Below are positions 1 to 7,944 of a stretch of DNA of 44,026 nucleotides, one piece after another; position 1 is the first letter of the stretch, and every line of letters starts with the position of its first letter. This stretch comes from Chloroflexota bacterium. GTDB lineage: Bacteria > Chloroflexota > UBA5177. The stretch spans positions 1-44,026 of the forward strand of contig QHBP01000410.1 in assembly GCA_003244175.1 (NCBI GenBank), read 5' to 3'. A program made the translations under genes and the position numbers. Below the pieces are notes generated by a model that searched no databases, was not told the origin of the DNA, and saw only the letters and a list, made by a program, of their open reading frames with translations.

Positions 1-127
1 CGAGACGGAGCGTTGGCAACTGCCGCTTCGAAGCCGCCTGCGCTCCCTGGTGCTTCGCGGCGACAGCCGGGAATCCGACGCAAAGTGCGACCGCGAGAAT
101 AGAACGGAGCGCCTGCACGTGCGGCAA
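1..127 (-). CDS. N-terminus of an exported protein, cut by window edge
   Basis: Only the first 42 codons are inside the window. Reading starts at TTG (125-127), five bases after a good Shine-Dalgarno GGGAGG; a GTG three codons later is a weaker alternative. The peptide begins MPHVQALRSILAVALCVG and continues with an alanine-rich stretch ending near AVAA, which is a standard Sec signal peptide with a likely cleavage site around residue 24. The mature part is too short to recognise. It lies downstream of the DUF4389 gene on the same strand with a 137-bp gap that contains a possible promoter (TTGCAC, 18 bp, TGTACC), so it is probably transcribed on its own. Function unknown. Confidence 0.55.
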   Translation of the reverse strand, partial: MPHVQALRSILAVALCVGFPAVAAKHQGAQAASKRQLPTLRL

Positions 128-264
128 ACTTCGCCTCCCTCTCGAGGTACAACGCTTGTGAGAGACGCCGTGCAACGTTCACTTAGGCGCCGTGTGAGAG
201 GCCTTTCTGCTTGGGCGCTGGCGGTGGCGGGGGGCGCATCGTGCCGGATTATCTCAGTCGCCGC

Positions 265-900
265 TCATGGGGCCAGTCGAAACGGGGGATACTGATCGGT
301 AACCAGCAGGAAGGCGTATCCGGCTACCCGGTTCTGCCAACGGATAACGCCCTCCAGGAAGGTGAACATCCCCTGTGGGTACCGGCCGGTAAACAGGATG
401 GCGAACCACGCGACGATGACCACCACCACCGCCCCAATGCTCAGAAAGAACAGGACAATGTAGTGGGGAATGGCCAGGAACCACTTCACGAGGGGCAGCC
501 ACCGGTTTAGATCGCGATGCACGTCCGGGTAGGGAAGATCAAGGTGCACTGCCTGTTGTTCGTCGGTCGAGGGATACCGGTCGTCCATCAGGGCCAGGTA
601 GACTCCCACCCGGTTGCTGAAGCGGAGAAGCTCCAGACTCCAATCGAACCACCAGCGAGGGTACTTCTGACGAAATACGATCATCAGCAGCGGAGCGAAG
701 AACAGCAAACCACCAGCCCCTGCCGCGGCTCCCTTCGTCGTCCCTCCCGATGACCACTGCCACGCTCCTCCCTCTACGCTCCCCAGCAGGATGAACATGG
801 GGATCGCGACGAACAACCGGAAGGCGGTGGTCAGTCGGTCTAGCGGCCGATCCGGATACTCCACCCTCAGCTTTATAGGGTACGTTGCCTCGTCGATCAT
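265..900 (-). CDS. DUF4389 family integral membrane protein
   Basis: A 211-residue membrane protein recognised as DUF4389 from its N-terminal pattern (YPIKLRVEYPDRPLDRL), the conserved YPRWWFDW segment near residue 100, and the paired aromatic/arginine motifs around FSNRVGVYLALM and WQNRVAGYAFLL. I see about four hydrophobic segments: near residues 28-42, 78-95, 135-165 and 190-202. The ATG start is fixed by a near-perfect GGAGGAACGA just upstream. The family has no assigned biochemical role and is common in Actinobacteria and Chloroflexota. Upstream there are only gene scraps, so it stands alone as an intact gene. Confidence 0.85.
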   Translation of the reverse strand: MIDEATYPIKLRVEYPDRPLDRLTTAFRLFVAIPMFILLGSVEGGAWQWSSGGTTKGAAAGAGGLLFFAPLLMIVFRQKYPRWWFDWSLELLRFSNRVGVYLALMDDRYPSTDEQQAVHLDLPYPDVHRDLNRWLPLVKWFLAIPHYIVLFFLSIGAVVVVIVAWFAILFTGRYPQGMFTFLEGVIRWQNRVAGYAFLLVTDQYPPFRLAP

Positions 901-930
901 TCGTTCCTCCTTAGTGCGGGTATCGGGCCC

Positions 931-1005
931 TCATACGGTGATGACGACCTTGCCTCGGGCGTGTCCTGCTTCGAGATAGCGGATCGCCTGATTTACATTC
1001 ACCCG
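931..1005 (-). pseudogene. C-terminal remnant of a zinc-type alcohol dehydrogenase / quinone oxidoreductase
   Basis: The reverse strand reads NVNQAIRYLEAGHARGKVVI followed by TV and a stop. This is the standard C-terminal end of MDR-superfamily NAD(P)H:quinone oxidoreductases (A..YLe.GHarGKvVI.v). Immediately upstream the frame stays open, but the residues no longer resemble the family and no start or nucleotide-binding domain is present. It is therefore a decayed tail of a gene whose body has been deleted. Confidence 0.7.
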
Positions 1006-1105
1006 TAGCATGCGCCACGTCGGCCGACTGCGCATCGAGCAAGTGACGTGCGTTTGGGAGGGCAAATGCCAAGCCCTCCGTCGTGTCATATGTCGGTAGC
1101 TTCAA

Positions 1106-1204
1106 TTACGGGGCAGTCTTCCACGCCGAGACAAGGCCCTCTCGCACGGCATACAGGGCGGCCTGTGTACGGGAGGTGAGTCCCAGCTTGTGCAGGATGT
1201 CATA
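1106..1204 (-). pseudogene. C-terminal remnant of a LuxR-type response regulator
   Basis: The last residues of this frame, ILHKLGLTSRTQAALYAVRE followed by GLVSAWKTAP and a stop, are the distal half of a LuxR/NarL helix-turn-helix domain (normally ..NILhKLgltsRtqAAlyAvreGLv). The recognition helix start and the receiver domain are missing; upstream residues show no family resemblance. It is a fragment left by deletion, in the same 0.8-kb eroded zone as the oxidoreductase tail. Confidence 0.7.
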
Positions 1205-1671
1205 TGACGTACTCGGGCACATCTGGAGCAGCCCGAACAGCGTCGGCGTTCGAGAACGGTCCGGGAGGGTGTGCCGCACTGACAAGAACCGCTGACCGGT
1301 TCCGCAGGTCACCCACGCGTAAGCCCTCACGCCGCCCGGGGGTGGCGATATTCCTGCCGTCGTCATGGGACGATGACTGAGGACATTCTGACGTTTTCCG
1401 ATTGGTTGGCCTGGGCTGGCTCCGGCCACCTCGCCCGAAAGCGAGGAACGGCTCTCGACACGGAATCCCTGCTAGAATTCAGCGACTTACATAACGGAAG
1501 TCGTAGTCGCAGTCTCCCTTTTGGCCACCTGAGCCGCGATCAGCGACCGGTGAACCCGATCCGTTCTGGATCGGCCTTCTCATGTTCTGGAGACCAGGCG
1601 TTGCATGGAGCCATAGCCTATGCACCCTTCAGAACAAGCTTCGACGTGGACTGATCTGAAGGGAGAGCGCC
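1205..1671. other. Stretch with no recognisable gene
   Basis: About 470 bp in which both strands have only low-complexity or unlike-protein reading frames. I see no conserved motif, RNA gene or clear promoter. It lies between the LuxR remnant and the frameshifted membrane protein and is best read as decayed sequence. Confidence 0.5.
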
Positions 1672-1734
1672 ATGCAGACCGTTTCTGATGACAAGACGCC
1701 CACCGAGCTCTCGGACCTGAAGGGGAGAGCATAG
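1672..1734 (+). CDS. 20-codon leader ORF upstream of the DUF4386-like gene
   Basis: A short ATG frame preceded by AAGGGAGAG encodes MQTVSDDKTPTELSDLKGRA and ends in TAG. The downstream gene begins within or directly after the stop (TAGTGATGG: GTG at 1734, ATG at 1737), an arrangement suited to translational coupling. The peptide has no recognised family. It may be the surviving N-terminus of a deleted gene rather than a designed leader. Confidence 0.35.
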   Translation: MQTVSDDKTPTELSDLKGRA

Positions 1735-1736
1735 TG

Positions 1737-2448
1737 ATGGAGACGCGCCACTTTGGCATCTGGGAGCGATACGCCTGGGTGGCGGGCATCCTGTTTGTCA
1801 TCGCGCTGGTCGCCGAGGTCGTGGTCGCGATCGGCATCCCAGCGAGCCAGGTGGATTCGGCGGCGAAGATCGCACAGGCGCTCCACACCCACCAACACCG
1901 GCTGGGGGCAATCGCGTCCCTGTCTGTTGTCTATGCCCCCATGTTTCTCATCTACCTGAGCGGGCTCTACACGCTGCTGCATATGGACACTGCCCGGGCC
2001 AGAGCCCTTGGCTCGTTGGTGCTGCTTGGCGGAACGCTGCTCGTGACCCTGCATGCCGTCAGCGACATTGGTATCACCGGCTTGGTCGGAGCAAAGCTCG
2101 TGGGGGCGTTCGGGCCTCATCACGATCCGAGCGTGGTCTACACGCTGTATCTGCTGACCTTTGCTCTGGACAGCGTGGGGGACATCTTCGGCCAGTCTCT
2201 TTGCTGTTGCCACGGGCCTGCTCGTGATCGGGAGCGGGGTCCTGCCGCGCTGGCTCGACTGGATGGCGATGCTCGCCGGCATCCTGTTGTTCCTTCAGGG
2301 CTTTTCCCTCGGCGGCGTTATCGCCACGTTCGGGGTGCTCGTCGATAGCATTGGGTTCGTACTCCTCCTGGTCTTCGTCCTGGTCAGCAGCGTCATGATG
2401 CTGATACGCGGGAATGGCGTCTCCGCCCCGCCAGTTGACAGTCCTTGA
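1737..2448 (+). pseudogene. DUF4386-like multi-pass membrane protein, frameshifted
   Basis: The first frame (from ATG 1737, or GTG 1734) encodes a hydrophobic protein starting METRHFGIWERYAWVAGILF with about four membrane segments, up to SVGDIF near 2189. The next frame then continues seamlessly with ASLFAVATGLLVIGSGVLPR and two or three more membrane segments, ending at 2448. The break is explained by one extra G in TTCGGCC at 2190-2191. The combined product would be about 236 residues and resembles DUF4386 membrane proteins of unknown function. Either the gene is recently dead or the base is a sequencing error; the good conservation on both sides means the event is young or artefactual. Confidence 0.65.
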
Positions 2449-2639
2449 GCCGTGTAGAGACAGGTGGAGGGGGTACGGGTTACGTTCTCGAGGAATGTGA
2501 CACGAGTCATCCCGCATGCCGGATGGAGGGAGACGAGCCGCTGGGTGGCCACCGGCCTCATGCCGGGCTGCCCCGGCATCGAGGCGGCAATCGCACCTGG
2601 AGTGGTCTCGTCGGCTGTGCGCATCACCGAAATCAAGTG

Positions 2640-3018
2640 TCGGGCCTTGATGCTCCCACTTCTGGGTCGGTGACGGTCAACGGGTGCCCATACGGCCAGC
2701 ACCGCCGACCCCTGCGCGAGGTCGGCGCTCTACTCGACACCAAAGCCATCCACGGCGGGCGGAGCGCCTATAACCATCTGCTCTGTCTGGCCCAGGCGAG
2801 CGGGCTTCCCCGCCGCCGGGTCGACGAGGTCCTGGAACGGGTCGGCATGAGCAGCGTGGCCCGCAAGCGGGCCGGGGGTTTTTCCCTCGGGACGGGCCGG
2901 CGGCTCGGGATCGCCGGTCACCGAGCAGGGCAGCGGCGGTGCTGCTATTCGACGAGCCGGTCAACGGTCTCGACCCTGAAGGCATCGTGTGGATAAAATT
3001 GATGCGGTCTGGAAACAC
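2640..3018 (+). pseudogene. ABC transporter ATP-binding protein, degraded
   Basis: One frame reads GLDAPTSGSVTVNG then REVGALLDTKAIHGGRSAYN and a signature-like region AGGFSLGTGRRLGIAG, typical of bacitracin/antibiotic-export-type ATPases. After about 2925 the frame changes and the Walker B/D-loop part LLFDEPVNGLDPEGIVW appears in another frame. The Walker A segment and everything upstream of GLD is missing. The remnant stops at 3018, exactly where the inverted-repeat element begins. So it lost its 5' end, took a frameshift, and was truncated at the 3' end. Confidence 0.75.
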
Positions 3019-3148
3019 GTAGCTTTGGCCTTTAGACCAAGCTTCTTGCTCGCTTGAGAGATGCTGGGGCCTTGGCATGATCCTCACGTTACCCCTCGAC
3101 GTGCGCAAGTCGTGCAACCGCGAAACTTGGCCTAAGGGCCAAAGCTAC
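3019..3148. mobile_element. 130-bp element with 23-bp terminal inverted repeats (MITE/REP-like)
   Basis: The left end (3019-3041) begins GTAGCTTTGGCC and the right end (3126-3148) is its inverse, ending GGCCAAAGCTAC; the 23-bp arms differ only in the central bases. Each arm is itself an imperfect hairpin (CTTTGGCC...CCAAG). There is no ORF inside and I see no clear target-site duplication. It abuts the point where the ABC ATPase remnant stops and sits about 50 bp past the secG stop. A transcribed double hairpin acting as a terminator for reverse-strand secG is an alternative reading. Confidence 0.55.
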
Positions 3149-3194
3149 CGCAAGCGGCGGGAGTGAGATCGCTGTGCCACGCGTCGCACCTGGA

Positions 3195-3416
3195 CTACCC
3201 GGCCACGTGCGCCAGCGCCAGGGAGATCACCAGGAACGCGAGTCCGATGCCGATCGTGACGTTGAACAGGATTCTCTCGGCGCCTCGCCTGGTATGGAAG
3301 ACGCTTCCCTCCTGCCCAAACACGCTGCCCAGACTGGTGCCGCGAGACTGCATTAAGATGAGAACGATCAAGCTAACCGCGAGCAGAAGCTCGACAAAGC
3401 GAAGCGAATCTTTCAC
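3195..3416 (-). CDS. secG: Preprotein translocase subunit SecG
   Basis: A 73-residue protein with the SecG plan: N-terminal membrane helix (LLLAVSLIVLILMQ), the cytoplasmic loop GTSLGSVFGQEGSVFHTRRG with the family's G-S-FG pattern, and a second helix (FNVTIGIGLAFLVISLALA). SecG is the auxiliary membrane subunit of the SecYEG channel. The GTG start at 3416 is chosen because AGGGAGAA lies six bases upstream and the family's length is about 70-80; the open frame extends further but with unrelated residues. It is monocistronic, with a probable promoter at 3454-3459. Confidence 0.9.
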   Translation of the reverse strand: MKDSLRFVELLLAVSLIVLILMQSRGTSLGSVFGQEGSVFHTRRGAERILFNVTIGIGLAFLVISLALAHVAG

Positions 3417-3453
3417 TGACTTCTCCCTGGAACGTCGTGCATGGATCGTCGGG

Positions 3454-3459
3454 AGTATA
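3454..3459 (-). promoter_or_regulatory. Probable -10 box of secG
   Basis: TATACT on the reverse strand about 38 bases upstream of the GTG start. A weak -35-like TTACGG lies 19 bases further up. The predicted leader carries the AGGGAGAA ribosome site. Confidence 0.4.
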
Positions 3460-3558
3460 CCATGGGCCGGGCGTATAGCCGTAACCCGCCCGAGTGGCGG
3501 ACCTCCAACGGTGGACAGACGGATGGTGGATTTCGCAGGAAAACGGAGGTGAGGGTGC

Positions 3559-4269
3559 GTGTCTGACGGGACGAATACCGCGGAAACGGGTACCTCGAGC
3601 AGCTCAGGCATCCAACGCCTCGTGTTCCTGCTGGATGTGGACAATACCCTTCTGAATAACGACCGGCTAAAACAGGACGTGGCGCAGCACCTTCAGGAGC
3701 TGCTGGGCGCGGATCGTTCCACGCGTTTCTGGCAGCTGTACGAGGAAGTCAGGACCGAGCGGGAGTTTGTCGACTATCCCCTCACGATCGAGCGGCTCGA
3801 TCAGGAGTATGCGAGAGAGGGTCTCCGAGAAACGCTACGGTCGTACCTCTTCAATCTTCCCTTCGCGGGCTACCTGTATCCCGGCGCCCTCGAGGCGATT
3901 CGGTATCTCAAGAGCTTCGGACTTGTGGCTATCCTGTCGGACGGCGATCCAGTTTTCCAGCCGCTGAAGATCCGAAAGTGCGGATTGGAGTCGGCAGTGG
4001 ACGGCCACGTGATGATCTTCGTCCATAAAGAGCACGAGCTTCCATCGGTCTTCACTCGCTATCCCGCGGACCACTACGTGGTGGTCGACGACAAGCCGCG
4101 CATCCTCTCGGCTTTGGAGCGCTTCTGCCCAACAGAGTTCACCACCGTGCTCGTGATGCAGGGCAAGTATGCGACGCCCGACGACTATTCACCGCGGCCC
4201 GACGATATCGTGCCGAGCATTGCCGATGTGTGCGGCCTGAGCCTGGATCAGCTGACCGGTGTGGCGTGA
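3559..4269 (+). CDS. HAD superfamily hydrolase
   Basis: A 236-residue haloacid-dehalogenase-fold hydrolase. Motif I is LLDVDNTLL near residue 28, with the two catalytic aspartates; motif II is the ILSDGD serine near residue 132; the motif III lysine lies around KIRK/HKEH; motif IV is VVVDDKPR near residue 175 with the metal-binding aspartates. A helical cap occupies residues 35-100. The GTG start has GGAGGT eight bases upstream. The substrate cannot be told from sequence; small phosphomonoesters are usual. The 3' end overlaps the convergent FHA gene by 22 bp, so there is no room for an intergenic terminator. Confidence 0.85.
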   Translation: MSDGTNTAETGTSSSSGIQRLVFLLDVDNTLLNNDRLKQDVAQHLQELLGADRSTRFWQLYEEVRTEREFVDYPLTIERLDQEYAREGLRETLRSYLFNLPFAGYLYPGALEAIRYLKSFGLVAILSDGDPVFQPLKIRKCGLESAVDGHVMIFVHKEHELPSVFTRYPADHYVVVDDKPRILSALERFCPTEFTTVLVMQGKYATPDDYSPRPDDIVPSIADVCGLSLDQLTGVA

Positions 4270-5363
4270 GCAGATTCTGAGCCTCGCGCCAGCTCCAAGA
4301 CGCGCTCGAGCACGCCTCTCTGTCGCGCGGCGTCATCAAGCGCCTCTCTGATCGCCGTCGCCCGCTGCGCGACATTCAAGAGCACCTCGACGTCGCGAGG
4401 ATTGGCAATCAGGGAATCAAGCAAGTCGTTCAGCGGCGAGGTTTCATCGCTGGAACCGGAGGATGCGAGCCCTGATTCAAGAGCTTGCAGGATGTTTCGA
4501 CGGAGGTTGCGTCCGTCTTCGGCCTCTCGCCGCACTTCTTCGAAGTTCGAGCGCTCCCTCTCCGTGTTCTCCAGACGCTGGAACAGATCCCGCATCACGT
4601 CTCGCAACGTCTCCACCAGGGCCACCGCCTCCTCGGCCCTCGTTTCCGCAGCGTTGGAACCCGGCTGCGCCTGCTGGTCTTCAGGCGCGGTTGATGTTGG
4701 TCGGACATTCGGCTGCGCGGCTGTATCCGCCTCTTGACGGGGTGCGGTGTCGATACTGCTGCCGTCATCGAAAGGAATGTCGGTATCGGGCGTACGTCTG
4801 GACGCGGAGTCGACTACAACCGGAACATCTGCGTGAACCGAGGTCCCATCGAGAAGCTGCGGCTCCGCATGGCCTTCCGACGTGTGCCCTCGGCTGGGTT
4901 CGCTAGTGGACAACATGGCGCCGGCCAGTATCTCCACTGGTGGCGGCGCCTCTTGCTCGAAACGGAAGTCCACCGAGCCGATCGTCAGCACATCCCCCGC
5001 CCTCAAGAGGACAGCCTCGGAGATGCGGCGTCCGTTGACAAGCGTCCCGTTCGTGCTCCCCAGGTCCTCAACGACATAGCCGTCGCGAAGGCGGCTCAGG
5101 CGTGCGTGTTCGCGTGATACAGACTTGTCGTCCACCGGCAGATCGCAGGTGTCCAAGCGGCCGATTACCGCCCTGTTGCCGAGCGTGAACGCCTCCCGCG
5201 TTGCGCTGTCGAGGCGCACGAGCTTGCTCGGGAGGATGGCGCTATTCGATGTCGAGGTCGAAGCGTTGTCCGTCGAAGACGGAGCGGTTGACAGTGGCTC
5301 GCCGCATGCCTCACAGAATGCGTCTCCGGCTCTATTTTCCGCTCCGCAATTGGAACAGATCAA
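4248..5363 (-). CDS. Zinc-ribbon and FHA-domain protein
   Basis: A 371-residue cytoplasmic protein. Residues 3-20 form a zinc ribbon with two CxxC pairs (CSNC, CEAC). Residues about 48-137 are an FHA domain with the hallmark GR (69), SREH (83-86) and STNGTLVNG (103-111) phosphothreonine-binding motifs. Residues 140-230 are a low-complexity, proline/threonine-rich linker, followed by a probable coiled coil (about 240-290) and a helical tail. It begins at TTG one base after the stop of the preceding gene, with GTGAGG nine bases upstream, so it is the last gene of the secA operon. FHA domains read Ser/Thr-kinase signals; no kinase gene of that class is nearby. It overlaps the HAD gene tail-to-tail. 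Confidence 0.85.
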   Translation of the reverse strand: MICSNCGAENRAGDAFCEACGEPLSTAPSSTDNASTSTSNSAILPSKLVRLDSATREAFTLGNRAVIGRLDTCDLPVDDKSVSREHARLSRLRDGYVVEDLGSTNGTLVNGRRISEAVLLRAGDVLTIGSVDFRFEQEAPPPVEILAGAMLSTSEPSRGHTSEGHAEPQLLDGTSVHADVPVVVDSASRRTPDTDIPFDDGSSIDTAPRQEADTAAQPNVRPTSTAPEDQQAQPGSNAAETRAEEAVALVETLRDVMRDLFQRLENTERERSNFEEVRREAEDGRNLRRNILQALESGLASSGSSDETSPLNDLLDSLIANPRDVEVLLNVAQRATAIREALDDAARQRGVLERVLELARGSESAHATPVS

Positions 5364-5364
5364 T

Positions 5365-5613
5365 TCACAGCCTCACGAACCACAACAACGCCACGGCCGC
5401 GGATATGCCGGCAATATCGGGTAGGAGACGAAGGTCTCCCATGCGTGTGACATTCCAGGCGAGCGATTCGGCGGCAACCTCGCCCGCAAGAAGCCCGGAG
5501 AACGTGAGTGTCCAGTACACAAGTACACGCCATCCGAATCGCCGCGTCACGATCTGGTACAGGAGAGCCGCCGCGAGGGATAGTGTCGCCGCGAACACGA
5601 GCCAGGGCGGCAC
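5365..5613 (-). CDS. Small membrane protein of unknown function
   Basis: About 82 residues with three hydrophobic stretches: PPWLVFAATLSLAAALLY, WRVLVYWTLTFSGLLAG and DIAGISAAVALLWFV. The likely start is GTG at 5613, just after the ctpA stop; a TTG at 5619 overlapping that stop as TTGA is an equally good alternative, and GAGG lies upstream of both. A much longer in-frame extension into ctpA exists but has no membrane or family character. It lies between ctpA and the FHA gene in the operon. I do not recognise a family. Confidence 0.6.
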   Translation of the reverse strand: MPPWLVFAATLSLAAALLYQIVTRRFGWRVLVYWTLTFSGLLAGEVAAESLAWNVTRMGDLRLLPDIAGISAAVALLWFVRL

Positions 5614-5615
5614 GC

Positions 5616-6809
5616 TCAACGTGCCTCGACACGCGCTAGATACCCTTCGGCGGCCCGAAGCTGCAGGTCGGATATCCCGCCCGACGTATCCGACGGCGCG
5701 ATCACGACGTCCGGTTTGAGTCCAACCTGCTGGATTGATCGCTTCTTCGGTGTGAGCCACAGTCTGTCCGTCAGACGGATGCTCGAACCGTCGGCTAACG
5801 CATAGACGCTCTGCATCGACCCCTTGCCGTACGTTCGGGTGCCGAACAGCCTCGCGCCCGCATCATCGCGCAGGGCCCCAGCGGTGATCTCCGCCGCACT
5901 TGCCGTCCCGCCGTCTACGAGGATGGCCAGCGGCACGTGCGTGACATACGGCATCCTGATTACCGGCAGCGGGCTGAGGCGCTTGTCCGTGCCCTGTTCG
6001 TAGGCCACAATGCCACGATTGACAAACTGGCTGACGACGCGCTGAGCGGCGTCCACGTACCCACCCGGGTTCTCACGCAGATCGATGACGATCCCGCGGA
6101 CGTGTGCCTGACGCAGCATCGCCAAAGCGTCTCTGACCTGGTTACTCGTGCTGTCTCCGTAGCTGTAGATCTGTAGGTAACCCACATGGTGAGGCTTGAC
6201 CTGTCCATATGCGGTAATCGGAGGGATTTGCGCGCGCTTTACGGCAACGCCGAGCGATGCGCCGTGAGAGCGAACAACAGTCAGCCGGACCACCGTGCCC
6301 GGCCGTCCGTGGATCTTGGCAACAGCCGTCGATTCACTCATCTGGCTCACCGGCAGCCCATCGATCTTGGTGACGACATCACCGGCGCGGATACCGGCCC
6401 GGGCGGCAGGGCCTTTGGGGAGCGGGGCGACGATTTCGAGCAAGTGGTGGCCGCTGGTCTTGACGATCGCCCCGATACCACTGAACTGCACCCCATTCAA
6501 TTCCTGACTCGCCACCTGATTGTCGCTTGGAGAGAAGAACAGCGTGTGTGGATCGCCCGTGGCCGCGAGCATTCCATCGATCGCCGCATACACCAGGTGC
6601 CGCTTGTCGAAGGGCCGGTAATACGAACGCTGAGTCACAAGATGGTAAGCGGTGAGGAAGTCCTTCAGGTTCTTGTCGCTCGTCTCCGCGCCCGCGTTGG
6701 CGTGAGCGCTGCCGAAAAACGTGCCGGCGGTGAATCCAATGACGAAGACGGCGGACAGCGCCACGCCCAGGAAAAAGCTGAGGGACAGGGTTCCCGACTT
6801 CAAGGTCAC
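5616..6809 (-). CDS. ctpA: S41 C-terminal processing peptidase with PDZ domain
   Basis: A 397-residue CtpA-type serine protease. An N-terminal signal/anchor helix (residues 8-33) places it outside the membrane. A PDZ domain follows at about 108-180, with the carboxylate-binding GIGA loop and the core AGIRAGDVVTKIDG. The S41 catalytic domain has the nucleophile Ser304 in DGGTASAAEI and the general-base Lys329 in RTYGKGSMQ. These enzymes trim C-termini of envelope proteins. The GTG start overlaps the prfB stop as GTGA, so translation is coupled. Confidence 0.9.
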   Translation of the reverse strand: MTLKSGTLSLSFFLGVALSAVFVIGFTAGTFFGSAHANAGAETSDKNLKDFLTAYHLVTQRSYYRPFDKRHLVYAAIDGMLAATGDPHTLFFSPSDNQVASQELNGVQFSGIGAIVKTSGHHLLEIVAPLPKGPAARAGIRAGDVVTKIDGLPVSQMSESTAVAKIHGRPGTVVRLTVVRSHGASLGVAVKRAQIPPITAYGQVKPHHVGYLQIYSYGDSTSNQVRDALAMLRQAHVRGIVIDLRENPGGYVDAAQRVVSQFVNRGIVAYEQGTDKRLSPLPVIRMPYVTHVPLAILVDGGTASAAEITAGALRDDAGARLFGTRTYGKGSMQSVYALADGSSIRLTDRLWLTPKKRSIQQVGLKPDVVIAPSDTSGGISDLQLRAAEGYLARVEAR

Positions 6810-7940
6810 GCGCTTGCCACCCCCGTGTCGTCGTCTTCGTCCACGTATCGGTCGGCTTGCCAGCGGAGATAGCTTTCTATGAAGGCGTCCAAGTCGCCAT
6901 CCAGAACCGCGCCGGTGTTGCTTGTCTCGAACCGAGTACGCTCATCTTTCACCATCTTATACGGGTGCAGCACATAGGACCGGATTTGATTGCCCCAGCC
7001 CGCCGCAACATGCTCGCCTTTGAGTCGCGCTTGCTCCGCCTCGCGCTCCTGCAGGCGACGCTCCGCAAGCCGCGCGGTGAGGATGCGCATCGCCACCTCT
7101 CGATTCTGCAGCTGGGACCGCTCGTTCTGACATGTCACAACAATTCCCGTCGGTAGATGCGTCAGACGAACCGCCGAGTCCGTCTTGTTGACGTGCTGTC
7201 CTCCGGCCCCGGAAGAGCGATATGTGTCGATGCGGAGATCGTCCGGGCTGATCTTGACAACCTCTTCGGCATCGTCGAGCTCCGGAAGTACTTCCACGAG
7301 GGCAAAGCTCGTGTGCCGGCGGTGAGCCGCGTCGTAGGGCGACTGACGCACGAGGCGATGGACACCGCGCTCTCCCTGAAGCCGGCCGTACACGTACGTT
7401 CCCCGCATCTCGATGGTCGCGCTCTTGATGCCTGCCTCCTCGCCTTCGGAGCGGTCGAGCACGATCACCTCGTAGCGCCGCTGCTCCGCCCACCGTATAT
7501 ACATCCGCAGCAGCATCTCTGCCCAGTCCTGCGACTCCGTCCCTCCCGCACCCGCGTGGACGGCCAGGATGGCCCCGTTCTCCGCATATTCCTCACCCAG
7601 CAGAGTTTCGAACTCGAGCTCATCGACCCTCGGCGAGATACGCGCGACCCACTCCTCGAGCTCGCGCTCCATCTCCGTGTCCGGCGTCTCGGAAACAAGC
7701 GCAAACATACCCTGCAGGCTGGATACGTCCTCCGCCAGGGAGCGCCATCCATCGACCCGCGCTTTGAGAGAAGACAGCCGATGCATGAGTTTGCCCGCGC
7801 CTCGTGGGTCATCCCAAAAGTTGGGCTTGGCTGTTTCCTCTTCCAGAGAGGCTATTTCGCGCTCTGCTCCGGCGATGTCAAAGATGCACCTTTAGGGCAT
7901 CTAATTTGCGTGCCAGCTCGGCCACGCGATCACTATCCAT
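6806..7940 (-). CDS. prfB: Peptide chain release factor 2, with programmed +1 frameshift
   Basis: RF2 ends translation at UGA and UAA codons. The gene is in two frames: ATG 7940 reads MDSDRVAELARKLDALKVHL up to CTT TGA (7883-7878); a +1 shift then reads GAC and continues for 357 codons, giving about 377 residues. Upstream AAGGTG, three bases before CTT, is the stimulatory Shine-Dalgarno-like element, spaced as in E. coli. The catalytic GGQ is at 246-248. The stop-recognition tripeptide, normally SPF, reads SPY at 200-202. It lies four bases after secA and overlaps ctpA by 4 bp. An internal ATG at 7786 would give an N-truncated protein and should not be used. Confidence 0.93.
7874..7890 (-). 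promoter_or_regulatory. RF2 autoregulatory frameshift site
   Basis: On the reverse strand the order is AAGGTG, CAT, then CTT TGA C. When RF2 is scarce, the ribosome pauses at UGA and slips forward from CUU to UUU, so RF2 controls its own synthesis. The UGA context (followed by C) is the poor-termination form found in this mechanism. All elements are directly visible. Confidence 0.9.
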
Positions 7941-7944
7941 ATCC

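Noticed and set aside
1629-2282. Minus-strand frame opposite the DUF4386-like gene
   Set aside because: Shadow of a membrane protein; hydrophilic, low-complexity and without motif.
2445-2640. N-terminal part of the frame containing the ABC ATPase remnant
   Set aside because: No Walker A or other ATPase sequence; composition is unlike a protein domain. It is out of context for the family.
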